Assembly (NCBI RefSeq): GCF_001640805.2
Contig: NC_066838.1
Location: forward strand, 23,769,643 to 23,833,642
DNA: 64,000 nt
Direction of reading: 5' to 3'
From: Lates calcarifer
Taxonomy: Eukaryota; Chordata; Actinopteri; Centropomidae
The notes under the pieces are model-generated. The model was not told where the DNA came from and did no database searches. It was given only the letters and a program-made list of their open reading frames with translations. The translations under genes and the position numbers were made by a program. Below are positions 50,185-63,000 of this stretch, piece after piece; within the stretch, counting starts at the first letter, position 1, and every line of letters begins with the position of its first letter.

Positions 50185-50840
50185 TATACTTCTATTTCAT
50201 GCTACTTAATTACATTTATGCAGGAAATACTGTACTTTGTACAAAATTGATAGCACTGAGATGCCTGTCTGTTAAATATGAAACTATGGTTAGCTGTTAG
50301 TTAGCCTAGGTTAGCATAAAGACTGCAAATAGAGGGAAACCATTAGCCTGGTTCTTTCCAAAGGTAGAGTTAGCGCCTGGCTGCCTAGACAAGAAGTACA
50401 TTGCATAAAACCCTGTAAAATACAGACTTGGAGTGTTTCAGTTTCTTTTTTAAACAAATGAGGTGTAGCATGTTAACAGTGAGCTTTATTGTTACCTTTG
50501 GAAAAACCAAACTAGCTGTTTCGGCATGTTTCCAGGCTTCAAGCTAAGCTCAGCTAGCCAGCTGCAGGCTGTAGCCTCATATTTAGGTACTGTATGAGGC
50601 AGACAGGCTATGAGAGTGGTATCAAACATAAAGGGTATAAATGTCAGACTATTAGCTAACATTTAGCTCCCTTTCGCTAAACCACATCAATAATCAATAA
50701 TCATATTTTGATAATGTAATATGTCACTCAAGGGGCCGGTCTGCTGCATAATAAGTAGGTGTTGCCCTTGATGCTTTAAGTACCCTACATTTTGCTACTT
50801 GTACTTTTCCTTCACTAAAATAATGTATGGCTTTTACAGA
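50185..50840 (+). mobile_element. Dispersed repeat split by a foldback insertion
   Basis: The left piece (about 50185-50246: TACTTCTATTTCATGC..CATTTATGCAGGAAATACTGTACTTTGTAC) and the right piece (about 50680-50840: CATCAATAATCAATAATC..AAGGGGCCGGTCTGCTGCATAATAAGTAGG..GATGCTTTAAGTACCCTACATTTTGCTACTTGTACTTTT) match the 5' and 3' parts of one percomorph repeat in the same orientation, as I recall its consensus. The DNA between them is a different, inverted-repeat element. Confidence 0.6.
50247..50626. mobile_element. Foldback element, copy 1 (nested)
   Basis: Inverted arms are visible. TTGATAGCACTGAG..GCCTGTCTG on the left faces CAGACAGGC..GAGAGTGGTATCAA on the right. Inner words TTAGCATAAAGACTG..GGGAAACCATTAGCC and TTCCAAAGGTA (50356-50366) face TACCTTTGGAA (50493-50503) and GCTAGCTGTTTC-type text. 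This is the abundant percomorph inverted-repeat family containing AGCTTAGCATAAAGACTGGAAAC. It has no coding capacity. Confidence 0.8.
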
Positions 50841-53800
50841 GGATAGCTCCTCTTTTGAATCTGCAAAAACAGGAAATCTAATTTAGAGATTTTGTTTGTT
50901 TTGCTGCTCAAAATTAATAAGCAACAAATTGTTCACAGCTTCAGGAACATAAACTAAATAAACTCCATTCATAATGAGCACCTTGTTCTGATTCTTCTCT
51001 GGCTCTGGACTGGGCTAAATTATGCTCTTGAATTATCAGTAACCACACTCACATTTATATTATAATCTGATCTGTGGTGTCACTGGTGACCCTTCTGAAC
51101 ATTGTGTGTGATTTCAGAACCAAAGTCTGTCGCCTGATCTTCAGGTGGAATTGCAAAAAAGCTCCTCAAATTCCATTATGTATGAAGATGAGTGTTATGT
51201 GGGAAAAGCAAGAAGTGCTCTCTGGTGTATCTCTTTGATCTATTATCTAACAGACTTCCAGACCCTAATCCTGAGCACTCTTGAGGAGGAGAGCCCATTT
51301 TTTCCCCCTTCCCCTGTTCCATATGTGACATCATGGCTGAGTTAAGTGCTTTTTCTCTGGCATACAACAACTTTAGAGAGTTGGTTGAAGGGAGAGTTTC
51401 AGCTGTTAGAATCAAGCTTAATTTACTTTGCATATGTTGGCTTTTAGAGTGAATAATAAATGAATGATGAGACAGGTCACACCTTATTTTGAGCATGTGT
51501 TGTATTTAGTTTCTGTTTAAATATAGCAACAATTTTATCAGAAAATGTTACATTTTGCTTTGATTTTTCCATGGTTTCATCCTTTTTTCAGGGAGATAGC
51601 AGGAGTTTTAAATGGATCTCTTGATACTGTATGGCACTTCTCAGTTCCTTCCTTCCTGTGTTTGAGATGTCAGCCTTTGAATGGGGTCATAAATGTCTCC
51701 CCAAAAAGCAATTTCCACTCACAGCTGCTTAAAGAAATCGTAAGTTGCATGCATTCCTTCTGGACATAAACAGACCCAGAGAGCACCAGGTGACAGAAAG
51801 ACAACAACCAGAACTACATCACACATGACTATTAGAGAAAGAGAGCTGGTACTTTAAATAGTGTGACATTGTCAAAGAGCTTAAATGAATTTAGTATTCT
51901 GGTTAATTTCTCTCATCAGAGGTGGTTATAAATCGTTTAGACAGCCACTGAGTGCAGACTGTTTTTCACACTACACTCCTCCAGATACAATCTGTCACTC
52001 AGTTCAACAATACATTTTTGACCTTTGCTTTGTTTGCACACAATTTGCTATCCCAAGAGTAAATGGCATTGAATGCCGTAATGAAATTAACTGATTAGTG
52101 AAGTATTGATATGGATTTGTTTTCCAGTGCAAGCATCTTTTTTGCTGTGACACTATTGACATCTTAAGTGAGTTTTGATTTCTTGGAACACTGGAGGCTT
52201 TTATCTTGTCTTTGTTCAATTCTTTCTGTGTGTGTGATAGAAATACAAGACGATAGAGCAAGGCGATTTGATCAGGCTTTTACAGCCGAGTAACAAAAAG
52301 ACACCTTCATTTGCCTTTCTGAATGCAATGTGATTATTTGTTAGGACATTATTTGGCTATTGTGTCTAAGAGTGGAATCAATACCATCACTTTAGGGCAA
52401 ATTCTGGTTGTTGGATTATTTTGTCTCCGTGTGTGGTTTATGTTTCATATTACATCATATATTAAATCATGCAAATCTACAAATACTTTTTTACATCTTC
52501 TGAGCATTGTTTTTTGTGGTATTCATTTGGCATTTGAGTGTTTATGGTGTTGTTCTTCTTATTTTTTTGTCTACCTTGTGTTGTCAGAGTGTTATCCTGA
52601 CAGGCACCTTTGTTGTTGTTCCTTTAAGATTGAAAGCAGAAGTTTAAAACCAGTCCTCAGGGGGGCAAAAAATATGTATAATTTGGAGCCAATAGTGTGA
52701 GAGCATGAGAGCTACAGTATCTCCTACTCTTCAACACAGAGCCACTGGCTTTTATAACAATGTCCTTTCTAACGATGTGGGTTTCACCATTTAGCAATGA
52801 GCGCTGAGTGTGATCTCGTGAATGCAAATAACCAGCTATCAGCTTTTGTGATTCAGTAACAAAGACATTTAGCCATTGTTTTCCTGTCCTGTTTCTGTGC
52901 CACTAACCCTAAACAAATGAATGTTTGCATGGTTTTGACCGTGCACACGGTGCCATGTATTGAAGGGGGAACAATCACTCAATTGTTTTCTTTTATTCCA
53001 TATTTTGTGGGATGCAAGTTGTGCTGGGAACGCTGGCTAAAGTGTTAGTCTTGGGCCATCAGGTTTAGCTCTGCGCAGATACAGGATTTGTTTTTTTATG
53101 CTCGGTTTTGTGACAACCTCTGATCATTCTCACTTGTCAGCATGTTGCTTTGTGTTTCCTCTGTTCGCATTCTCATAGTTTGTAGAGCAGGACAGTCAGT
53201 TTCTGTGTGGTTGGGCATTTGTTTTCATTGTCAGCCTGTCATTACAGAGTGATCAGATTGTTCTTTAAGCATTCAGTAATTTAACTTACGCTTGCACAGA
53301 ACTGAAATAGTGCATTTGATTACAACAATACAGATAAAGTGGGTTTGTTGCATTGTACAGACATTTACAACAACACCACACTTGTTACTTTATTTCTTTG
53401 TAAGAGAAAAAAAGTGTAACCACTGTGTCGAATTCAAAATTGAAACATTTAACTATCAAATGAATACTTATGTGTTATCTCAGTAGCCAGTGTTAAACTA
53501 TTGTACTAGTTAAACTTTGCAGAACCAAACAAACCTCTTTACAATTTTAGAAATTCCACTGGTTTCAACAGCTGGCTACAAGCAAGCAAAATATTTTCTT
53601 TGTTCACACATGCCTTATCCTAAGAAAACAAACATGATGGAAATCTGATCTTTACACATACAAGCCATTGTTGTGTGTGGGTGTTTGTGTGTGTGTGCAG
53701 ATGCATGTGTACGCGTTTAGGCCTGTGTTTACCTTGCCTGCTTTCAAAGCTTTTAATGTCCACAGATACTGCTGCTGCCAAATTCATTCTTATGCCATGT

Positions 53801-54147
53801 GGAAAAAAAATCAAATCCAGGTAGATATAAAGCAATTAGAAAAAGCAATAATGTGGTTTACTGTTGACATTCAACATCTCTACTGGAAAGTTATGAAAAA
53901 TGATATTAAAGCCTTCTTGTGTTTGTTTCCAAATTTCAAATCATAAACCATTTTCTCACTCAAACGGTCAAGAAAAAATGTATTTTCATATCTGCTGTGG
54001 TTTAGGTTCATCAGGGTGATCTGAGATACTCTCAGTGTATCTTGCCTGTTTCATTACTGATGATGATTCAGTATAGTGAGGGACTCAGTCAGCAGCAGAC
54101 CCAGGAAATGTCCATGTTTTCATTTTGATATGGTGTAGAGATAGGGG

Positions 54148-54170
54148 ATGGTGATGGTGATGGTGATGGA
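54148..54170. repeat. (GATGGT)n hexanucleotide repeat
   Basis: Three and a half copies of GATGGT. Confidence 0.9.
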
Positions 54171-56348
54171 GGCAGAGAGAGAAGATAAGATTAAGTCTGT
54201 GCTTTTTCAAGTACTAGCATTACCACAACTAATGTGATTGCAAACGGAGGCACTTCTATTTTTTGTTGCTACCAGTAAAAAAAGAAACTGTGCCTCTGTC
54301 CCTGGTGTTGTCTTTTTGCCTTAAAAGAAATTCTCTTACTGCCACTATAATGTCCACCCAACCCCATGATCTAAGTCATAGCCTGTCCATATTTGCTGTT
54401 TGTTTGACCCCTTAAGGGCACGAACCCTGGCTGATCCTTCATCTGAGGACAAAGCTTATGTTTGCGGTGACATAATAAATGCCTGTGCAGAGAAAACAAT
54501 GGCTGATGAATTCAGCGGGAGTCGGGCACAGTGGACGGCTGAGACACACAGAGACGTGGCCCGAAACTTCCAGTGTCATGGAAAGTTTTCAGACAAGGAT
54601 CCACACCTTGGCCAAACACACAGAGTGCTCCCAAAATGAGGGAAGCTGTCGTTGGAAGGTATCAAATTGCTGTGGTTGTTTTAGAGACAGTGGCAGGAAG
54701 GGCATTGCTGGGATCATCGGACTATAACACTAAATGTTTATATGAAGCTTTGTGACTGTTGGAGACAGTCAGAGATGGGGCTCTGCTCTTTGAGGAAGAA
54801 AGACGCTTTGTTTTTATAGGCTGCCTGGAATGTGTTGAGAACTGTGGACATCTGCTTTATTAGCATATGTGATTCCACCCCCAGCTATGAAACTGCTGGT
54901 GGTCTGATAATGTGTCCATACTGTTACTGATATCTGTATTTACAGACTGTGTGAATGATTGCTCTGCAAACTTTCATGAATGGGTTGTGGTTTTTAATCA
55001 TGTTTTAAATTTTACATATTGACCTGTGACTGGAACAAAGAGAGTAAAGCGGCTTTGTTAAGTGCAGGTTTTGAATGCTAAAAAGTTTTTTTGTTTTTTT
55101 CAATTGCACCACACAGAGATTAGCACTATATGAATGTGTGTAGCTGCAAAGTTTTAGTCTGGCTCTCCTGGAGCTTATTGGTGTGAAAATTCCTCAGAAG
55201 CATTCTCAGAGTCATTCTCAGGTCATTACAGATGCATCCCACCCATGCACTCATACTGGCTCATGGATTACCATTTTCTTTGTTAGGCTAATTGCATTAT
55301 TGTGGCTTTAAAAAAAAAAATCAAGTAGGGGGTATGTAGGCTTTTGTATGAATGTACAATCACTTATGGATGAGATTTATTGTCTTCAAATGGAAATGAA
55401 ATAGTTTTCACTGTGGACACTGAAGTTGTTTTGGTTGGAGATGACAGTTTATAACTTTTCATGCTTAGAATTGATAAATGATTAATAGCTGATTTTTATT
55501 AGCACCTTCCCTTATGTTACTCTGGTTTTGGGGTTGACCTGCAACACACAGCCTCAGGGTATTTCCTGTTATCACAAACTCAAGTCAGATAATTAATTAG
55601 TTTATGAATGTTGCACCATTTCTCAAAAAGCTGACTGATAAAGATCATTTGGCAAAGTCCCTTCAGACAGATATCATCTATTAAATAGACCAGGCCCAGT
55701 GTAACCTAACACCTCTTAGGGAATGCACTCAATCAAGTCTATTGTTTCTGCTTACATACAGTTCCTTCTGTGAGATAAGTATGGCCTGGCCACAGAGATA
55801 ACAACAGTGCCTTAAAAGCATGGATGAGACGTTCACTGTCAACACCTCAGTTTGTGAGCTCAGCCCAGTCAAGCAGCTCTGGTCATAAAAATGGCAGAAA
55901 AATAACACTATTAATGATGATTGTATGTATGTGGAAAGTTACATGGCTGCAGTGACTCTCTGGTAAGCCATTGTTTCTAATATCACATGATCCCAGACTA
56001 ATATTCCGACAATTAGTCAGGATATAATGAGGTTAGCCGGTGTCTGTGGTGTGATTCACTTGGCAATTTGATGAGGGCAGCTCCTGAATAGGCAGTATAA
56101 ATATTATGGCACGGAGGATGTGAGTCAGGACAGAGAGAATCCACTTCACTGGGCCATTACATGAGTTGAAAGGAAGGAGAGGAAGTCAGTTTGAAGATTT
56201 GTCTCTCTGTCTTAGGAAAGGGGTGGGTTCTACGCAGCTCAGGAATGTGAAAAAAGACCTGAGTGTTGGAGGGTTTTTCCCATCAATAAGACCCACACGT
56301 CAAACTAGTCATCAGATTTAAAAAATGATACAAAGGACAAATATTATT

Positions 56349-56381
56349 TTTAATTTAATTAATTTAATTAAATTAATTTTT
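56349..56381. repeat. TTAATTAA-rich near-palindromic segment
   Basis: This tract consists only of T and A, made of overlapping TTAATTAA/AATTAATT words and nearly self-complementary. It offers many homeodomain TAATTA cores and a low-melting segment. Confidence 0.7.
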
Positions 56382-57322
56382 ATTTCACTAATTGTATCAC
56401 CACAGTTATGATTGAAAAGCAACACAATTACCTGATAAAAACTTGTTCCAGACCTACATACGCTTCACATGTCTTGAACAACAGGTTTTGTCTGCTTTCA
56501 GAAATCTGCAGAGCAACAGGTAAATCAGAAACTGACAAAGTTCTGTTTTGTCCTCTGTCATCCTGCTGTCGTGTCCTGGTTGACTCATTTGTCATTTCAA
56601 ATCTTTTGCCTGCGTCTATGCTCCCACTAAAAGTTCATTTGAGGCAGTTGTCCCACTCAGACACTCATCACCAGTGGTGGGAGGCTGATATATCCATCTG
56701 CGCTTGTGAAGGCCGCTAATCCTTGACAACTGTGCCCCTCTGGCACCATATCCGTTGCACTGCTGGTTGTGTGATACAATAGGCTCCCCTCCTTTGTCCT
56801 TGAAATTGTTTTAATTAGCCCCCACGGTGGGGGCTGGGGTTGCAAACTGACTCAGTAGGACTGACAAAAACGCAGGAGCATGATACTACAGACTTGGAGA
56901 TGACAGACATGTGTTTGAAACATATAATTAGTAGTAAAATGGATAAAAGTGGTACATCTAGAGTCAGCGCAGCTTTTTGAATACCAGTGAATAAATCCAA
57001 TCAAACCTCAGCTAGTGTGCTAGGTAAATGCCCCCAGAAGGTTTATGAATATCTTTGGATCCATAAAGTTTCAAAAATAGTTTATGTTGTAAGATTCTAA
57101 TTATTTTGAACTTTAATGAACTGATTACCATTATGAAACACTTGAGGGACTGAGTTGAACATCCAGAGAGGAATTTAAGACGGTATGGATGAATATTTCC
57201 TGCCTGAAAAACCTGGTGCCTGGAGCCCACAAACTAATTTTACTTACTCACACCACATATTGCAAAACTCTCAAACCTGTTATGCTTGCTGGTCCATGAT
57301 TCACTAAACAAATGCAGTGTAG

Positions 57323-57349
57323 GTGTGTGTGTGTGTGTGTGTGTGTGTG
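57323..57349. repeat. (GT)13 microsatellite
   Basis: Thirteen uninterrupted GT units. The His-Thr run of a minus-strand open frame comes from it. Confidence 0.95.
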
Positions 57350-57831
57350 AACATGCATGTGTAGGTTTAGATAAGCTACAGCCACATGCGACTGCTTGTT
57401 CCACCACCACACTTGCAGCATGGACCACTTGGACCTCCCAGCAGCCGGCCAGACCAGCCAACAAGAGGTGACAAGAAGCCAAGTCGTTACATGATCCAAG
57501 AGGATCATGTGACTTCCAAAATGCCACTCTAATCCAATATCCATGTCCGTCGTGCAGGTCACTTTGTATTGGAAACTTAATTCAAGGAATCTCTGTGGAA
57601 TGTCAGTCAAAGCATTAGCAACGGTTTTTGATACCAGGGAGAAACAGCTGTAATATAGAGTTATGGTCTTTAAAGAGCAAGACATGAACTCTCAATGTAA
57701 TGGAGGCAAAAAACTAACCTTGGCTTTTTATGTAAATGCTCTCACCCCCTTCAAAATTCAGCTCTCCCAAGTTAAATACACCCATCCCCCTCATGTCGTC
57801 CTCCTCTCCCTGCCCCATGGGAGGAGGGGTG

Positions 57832-57833
<2 letters not shown>

Positions 57834-57868
<35 letters not shown>
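57834..57868. repeat. (AG)17 microsatellite
   Basis: A pure 35-base purine strand, with triplex (H-DNA) potential. It gives an Arg-Glu repeat in an open frame that is not a gene. Confidence 0.95.
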
Positions 57869-57871
<3 letters not shown>

Positions 57872-58687
57872 CAAACCATCTGAATCCCTTTTAACTAAGT
57901 GGCCAGAGAGGAGTAAGGGCAATTATTCCACCATGATGCATTCCTCTTCAAAAGAGGATACCATCACTGTTCAACACATGGAATGCAAGCTGTGTTATGG
58001 GCACTGGAGGCATGTCACATCCTCCCACTGTTCAAGAAAAACTAGAGATGTGCATCAGAAACAACAAAACAGGTGCTCACAAAGGCATTAGGTGCTGTTT
58101 GTGCAGTGGGAAAGACAATATATATATATACAAGTAAAAATTCTGCTATACTTTCAGAGTTAAAGCACAGCAGTTGTATTTTCTGCAAATACACTGAAAG
58201 TATCAAGCAGATGTTGTATGTTGGAGCAAACTGACATTTCAGTGTAAAATTCATTCATAATCTGCAAATTAACATTCAAAAATCATCACTAAACATAATA
58301 TATTCTGACAGATTTTTCACTGCATATTCAGAAGGTGTACATGTGTAGATAAACAGTAGTTCAATGTATGTTATATAAACCACAAAACTGCATTTTTGAG
58401 ATCTGAGTATCAGGCACTTATGTTGTAGGTCAGTTTCCTTGCCCTACAATTAACTAGATGTTTAATGATTAAAAAAATCCCAGCTGTGGGACATTTGAAT
58501 GGAGAAGTCTACAATTAACAGAGATTTATAACAGTGTGCTGTGATAAAGCCCCTCCTCATACTGGGTGCCTCAGGCAAAACGTTCTGTGAGAAAAAAGTG
58601 TTTGTTTGTTTTCGTTCGCCCTTCATAGTTATGCTGATTATAAGAAACTGGAGACGTTGCATTCTTGCCAGCATGGAACTTGAAGTG

Positions 58688-58701
58688 CCCCCCCCCCCCC
58701 C
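58688..58701. repeat. 14-C homopolymer
   Basis: Fourteen consecutive C residues. Its length is likely to be unreliable in assemblies. Confidence 0.9.
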
Positions 58702-59784
58702 AACACCTTTCACCATCAGTTCATAGAAAATGGAAGAAAAGAAGGGATATTTGAATATTGAATGCTCCTAGCTGAGTGTGTGATGTGCTTGGGTTTGATT
58801 CTGTGTGTTTGTGTAGTTTGTCCTCTTTCCAGGTCTCCATGTTGGAGAGGAGGTCATGTGGCATATTCGTCATGTACATTTACAATCTACAACATGATTG
58901 TTCATATTATAAATGATGTATAAGCTCTGTTCTGTGCACACAACTATCTATTGCATGTCTGCCTGTCCTGGCAGAGGGATCCCTCTTCAGGAATTTTCCC
59001 TTATCCAATTCAAAGGCCTAAGGACAGAGGGTGCTGTACTTCTTTATTTACTTTAATTTAGCTGATATTTCATTTGCTCACATTCATAGCTCATGATCAT
59101 TTAAAATCCACAACTACCTTTAAGAGGAAATTATACTAAATACTTATATATACTTTAAACTCCCACACTTTACTATGAAAAAAAAGATTGATTTTCCTGC
59201 TGTGTGGCTTCACTTCCCATGTCCCACCTGTAGCCTGTGCAGTATTGATTGCTCCAGACAGCTTTTTGAGGTCTAATTCTTCAGTGGTGTTTAATGGAGC
59301 TCATCCTCCCTTACCAATTCTCTCACCATTTCCCCTGAAACTGGACACTTCTGCCCATGTATCATCCAACAGCACCTTTCTTAGGAAGCGACTGGAGCAT
59401 GGAGTGAGAGCTTTAACACTTCTTTTAAAGAGTGAGACAATGAGCACCAGACAAATTTCCAAACTGAGCAGCTGTGTGGTGGAAAACACTCGGCTTTGTC
59501 CAGTCCTTCCCGCAGTCACATAGGGGCTGTCATATGCTCCACATTTGTTTGACATGTTTTAGATGGGTTTTTGAATGCATGTGGGGTGGAACCAAACACA
59601 TTCTTATGTGTGTGGAAAGTCAAAAGGTATAAAGACAGATGCTACAGACAGTAGCACTGCTCAGCTCCTGTTTCCATTCATCATCTGTGATATTATTTAG
59701 AATAATACGCTTGGTTCTATTATTATAAAGCAGCAGATTCGCCCTGAACCTTTTTACATTCCATCAAATCAAATGTTTATGTTG

Positions 59785-60046
59785 TTAAAGCCATAGTTTG
59801 ACTTTTTGGTAAAATGCTTATTCACATTCTTGCCTTTTCTGTTATATCTGTGTGCTAAATACACTTAGCTTAGCTTAGCACAAAGATTGGAAACAGGGGA
59901 AAACAGATAGCATCTCTTGTCCAAAGGTAACAAATCAGTGCACCGGTGAAAAAAAACATGTTGTGGCTGTCTTTTTTTTTTTTTTTTCTTACAAATTAAA
60001 CTGTTACTGTTGGACAAAGCTAAGCTAGCTGTTTGTTCATATTTAT
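59785..60046. mobile_element. Foldback element, copy 2 (same family as 50247-50626)
   Basis: The left arm reads CATAGTTTGACTTTTTGGTAAAATGCTTATTCACATTCTTGCC, then TTAGCTTAGCTTAGCACAAAGATTGGAAACAGGGGAAAACAG and GTCCAAAGGTAAC. The right arm, after a 16-T run, has TTGGACAAAGCTAAGCTAGCTGTTTG, the inverted counterpart. The right end is truncated. The family is the common percomorph inverted-repeat element also present 9 kb to the left. Confidence 0.8.
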
Positions 60047-63000
60047 GGTCCACACTAGTTTAAATCTCTGTAGTCTGTGTGTATCTCATATGACTCATAC
60101 TTCACAGTGTCTGTATCGTGTTAACAGCAGATTTTGTGTGCTGACACACAGACAGCAGCCAGCTGAATGCGTCTGTGTGATAAGTCCAACCCGAGCCTTT
60201 CATCCTCTGGATATTCGGACGGAGACACAGACAGGTCAGGGTTAATGACAGGCTGTCATTGCACTTTTAATGTACAATGTGTTGAGTAAAGGGCGTTTAC
60301 TCGCCTACATGGATAATGGTTTTCCACTGAAAAGAAACAAGTCAAAATGTTACATAAAAGGATTGGAATAATCAAATATGAATGAAAAACTACACATTCT
60401 CTATATTTTCTCAAGTCTTTTTGATCTGTATTGAATTGATTTCCCATCCCACACCACTACTTCTCCTCTCTCCCCTGCCCTCCCCACAAAGGAACTAAAT
60501 ATGAACAACATTTCCTTTGGAGAAGTCTGACTGTAATGGAATACTTGTTAAAAAGAGAAGAATGTGCTTTAATTTGTCAAGGGGATCTGAGCTGACAACT
60601 TTAGTAAAGTCCACTATAACAACCTTCCAGGGCCCCTGACCTAGGGAGGGAGTGACCCCTGACCTTATTTGGGCCTCTTTTATGAGGACTTTTTTTGGCT
60701 CCGGCCAGATGGCTAAACTATCAAAGGGTTTTTTATGAGAAAAATCTGCAGGCAAGAGCGGAGTAGTATATTTATCTCATTGTGTGGAGGACGAAGCCTC
60801 TGTAACTTCCGACTAGGTGAGTGGAGAAAGGAGTGGGTACACAGAGGGGTATGTATGCGAGTGCCTGCCTGCCCACCATTGCCAAACACCTGAAGAATGG
60901 TCATTTATCCAAGAGAAGTTAGTTCTTTTTCATAAATAGTATCAGCTTCATTCCACCTTTTCAGGAATGGAAGCTGTTTCATTAAAGCTACTGACCTCCA
61001 TATTTTCTATCTTTCATTTTTTTTTTTCATATTCTGCTTGCACACAACCTTATTCATGATCACATCCACAGATTTTTACAGCGTCCTATGATTGAAAAAT
61101 ATGATGTACAATAGTTTGGAATAGTTATCCTCTAAGATATTTTTCTTTGTGTGTCTATTATCAGCAGCTTAGTATTGACTCAGTCCTCCATCCCCAGCCA
61201 ACGCTAGCAGTAGCAGCAAACAAAAAAAATTGATTTTATGTCTTTGCAACTCATAAGCAGCTGCTTGTCAATAATGGCAATCAGACAGTAGAAAGACATG
61301 AACAGCTTGTCATTACATGATGTTGAATAAGGTTGTTGCTTTTCTATTTTTCAAACAAAAGCAGCGCTTTTGAAAGGTAATGTAAATCGGTGTTTGAAAA
61401 GATTTTATAAATGTGACCCTGAAACTGATGTGACGGCTGCTGGAGATCACAGATGAGTGTGAATCGGTGGAATTTGTGTGTTTGGGAAAGGGAAGAGTTG
61501 TGTGTCCCAGGGTCACTATAACTCGCTCTGCTCACATCACTCATGTTGCGACTTTATGAGCGATGGGCTGTTTTGTTGGATTAGGTTTCTGGGGAAGCAT
61601 TTAAGGCTGGTCTATAAGCAGAACAATACAGGAATAGATTCAAGATCCTGGTTTGATAAATGTTTGCATGTTATATGCATGAATCTGACTTTAAGACTTT
61701 CCTTTGAGCTCATGATAACAAAGCCACTATATATCTGTGGGGTCACACTGGTGGAAACCCCACTCAGCAGGAAGTGGGTCCTATACGCACAAGAATATTC
61801 ACACAGCTGTTGCAAGCATTACCTGTTTGTCGTTCTCCTCAGAAACCAACTCAGCGTCTCCCTCTGAGCCCACTCATCATAGGTCTTTCTGACTTCTGTA
61901 TTAACAGGAGCAAGATCATTTCCAGACATGTATTCCATGTGAGTTGGAGTGGGATACACAAGAGTTTTAAATTTATTGATGCACCAGCTTCATCATGAAC
62001 ACACATATGTGAGTATTACATTCAGCCTTAAAATGACCATTGATTTAATTCAATATGTTTGTCACCATTCAAGATCATCAGATGCAAAGAAGAGACGCTG
62101 ATCAGTGATTGAGGAACATTTGTAGCTTTAAAAGTATCTAACCCTTCATAACTGGGGTAACCTAAGCTGCTGTCGGCCTGGTTCTTTTAATGTGGCCATT
62201 CCTTCCCTTGATTGCACTCAGAGGTCGAGTGAGATCTGAAGTCACTGGAAGCAGTTAAAATAATAGGAGCTGACCATGTGTTTGAGGTTATAAGAAGGGG
62301 AGGGTACGACCCCCTTACACAGAGCCAAAAGACTGCTGCAGTTTACCTCAACATTATTAGAGCCTGGAAAATATATGATGATAAAACAGCAGTTATGAGG
62401 ATTTACATCAGTTATAGTTAGCTGATCTGACTGTATTATCTCTTTTGGTGTTTTGCTGTTATCATAAATAGGCAGCATGCAGCACATTTTGAATGGCTGT
62501 CTTAGAGTTTAGTGAATATTTCTTAATAGTCCACATAATGTAAATTTAAAGAAAGATATTACAGATACAGTATTTCCATAAGATCAGATTTAAGGAAATC
62601 CAGACTAACAATTAATATTAGCTGGAAAATATTCAAACATTACTGATTAATACCTTTTAAAATCCATAACTTGTATGCATTTGCTTAGGCCTGTTTACTT
62701 TCCCCTGCAGGGCAACAGCTCAGCACGTTTGCACACATGCACACACACACACCCCTGCTTTCAAAAATACTCACTGACACACATGTACATGCGCTCCAGA
62801 TAGTTGTCTCCACCCATTTTCATTCACAAAGAGGATCGTGGTGAGGGAGGTGGAGCAAGCGTTTACCAGAAATGTTATGAGTCACTGAGAGAGCACAACA
62901 GGCATCTGCTGTGTGCTGCAGAGAAAGTCACTTGTTTCTCTCAATTTATTTTGATATTATGAAGTTTCACTAAAGATCCTCTGACTTCTAAATAAAATGT

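Larger units (their letters stand above)
50841..59784. other. Gene-free interval downstream of zfp64
   Basis: No coding region is supported; open frames of 125-145 codons (52323-52700; 57248-57685 minus; 57663-58091) cross simple repeats or lack domains. The interval contains (GATGGT)n near 54148-54170, a TTAA-rich segment at 56349-56381, and the GT, GA and C tracts listed. The rest is AT-rich unique-looking sequence. Confidence 0.6.

Noticed and set aside
57248..57685. 145-codon minus-strand open frame
   Set aside because: It contains the (GT)13 microsatellite as His-Thr repeats and no recognisable motif.
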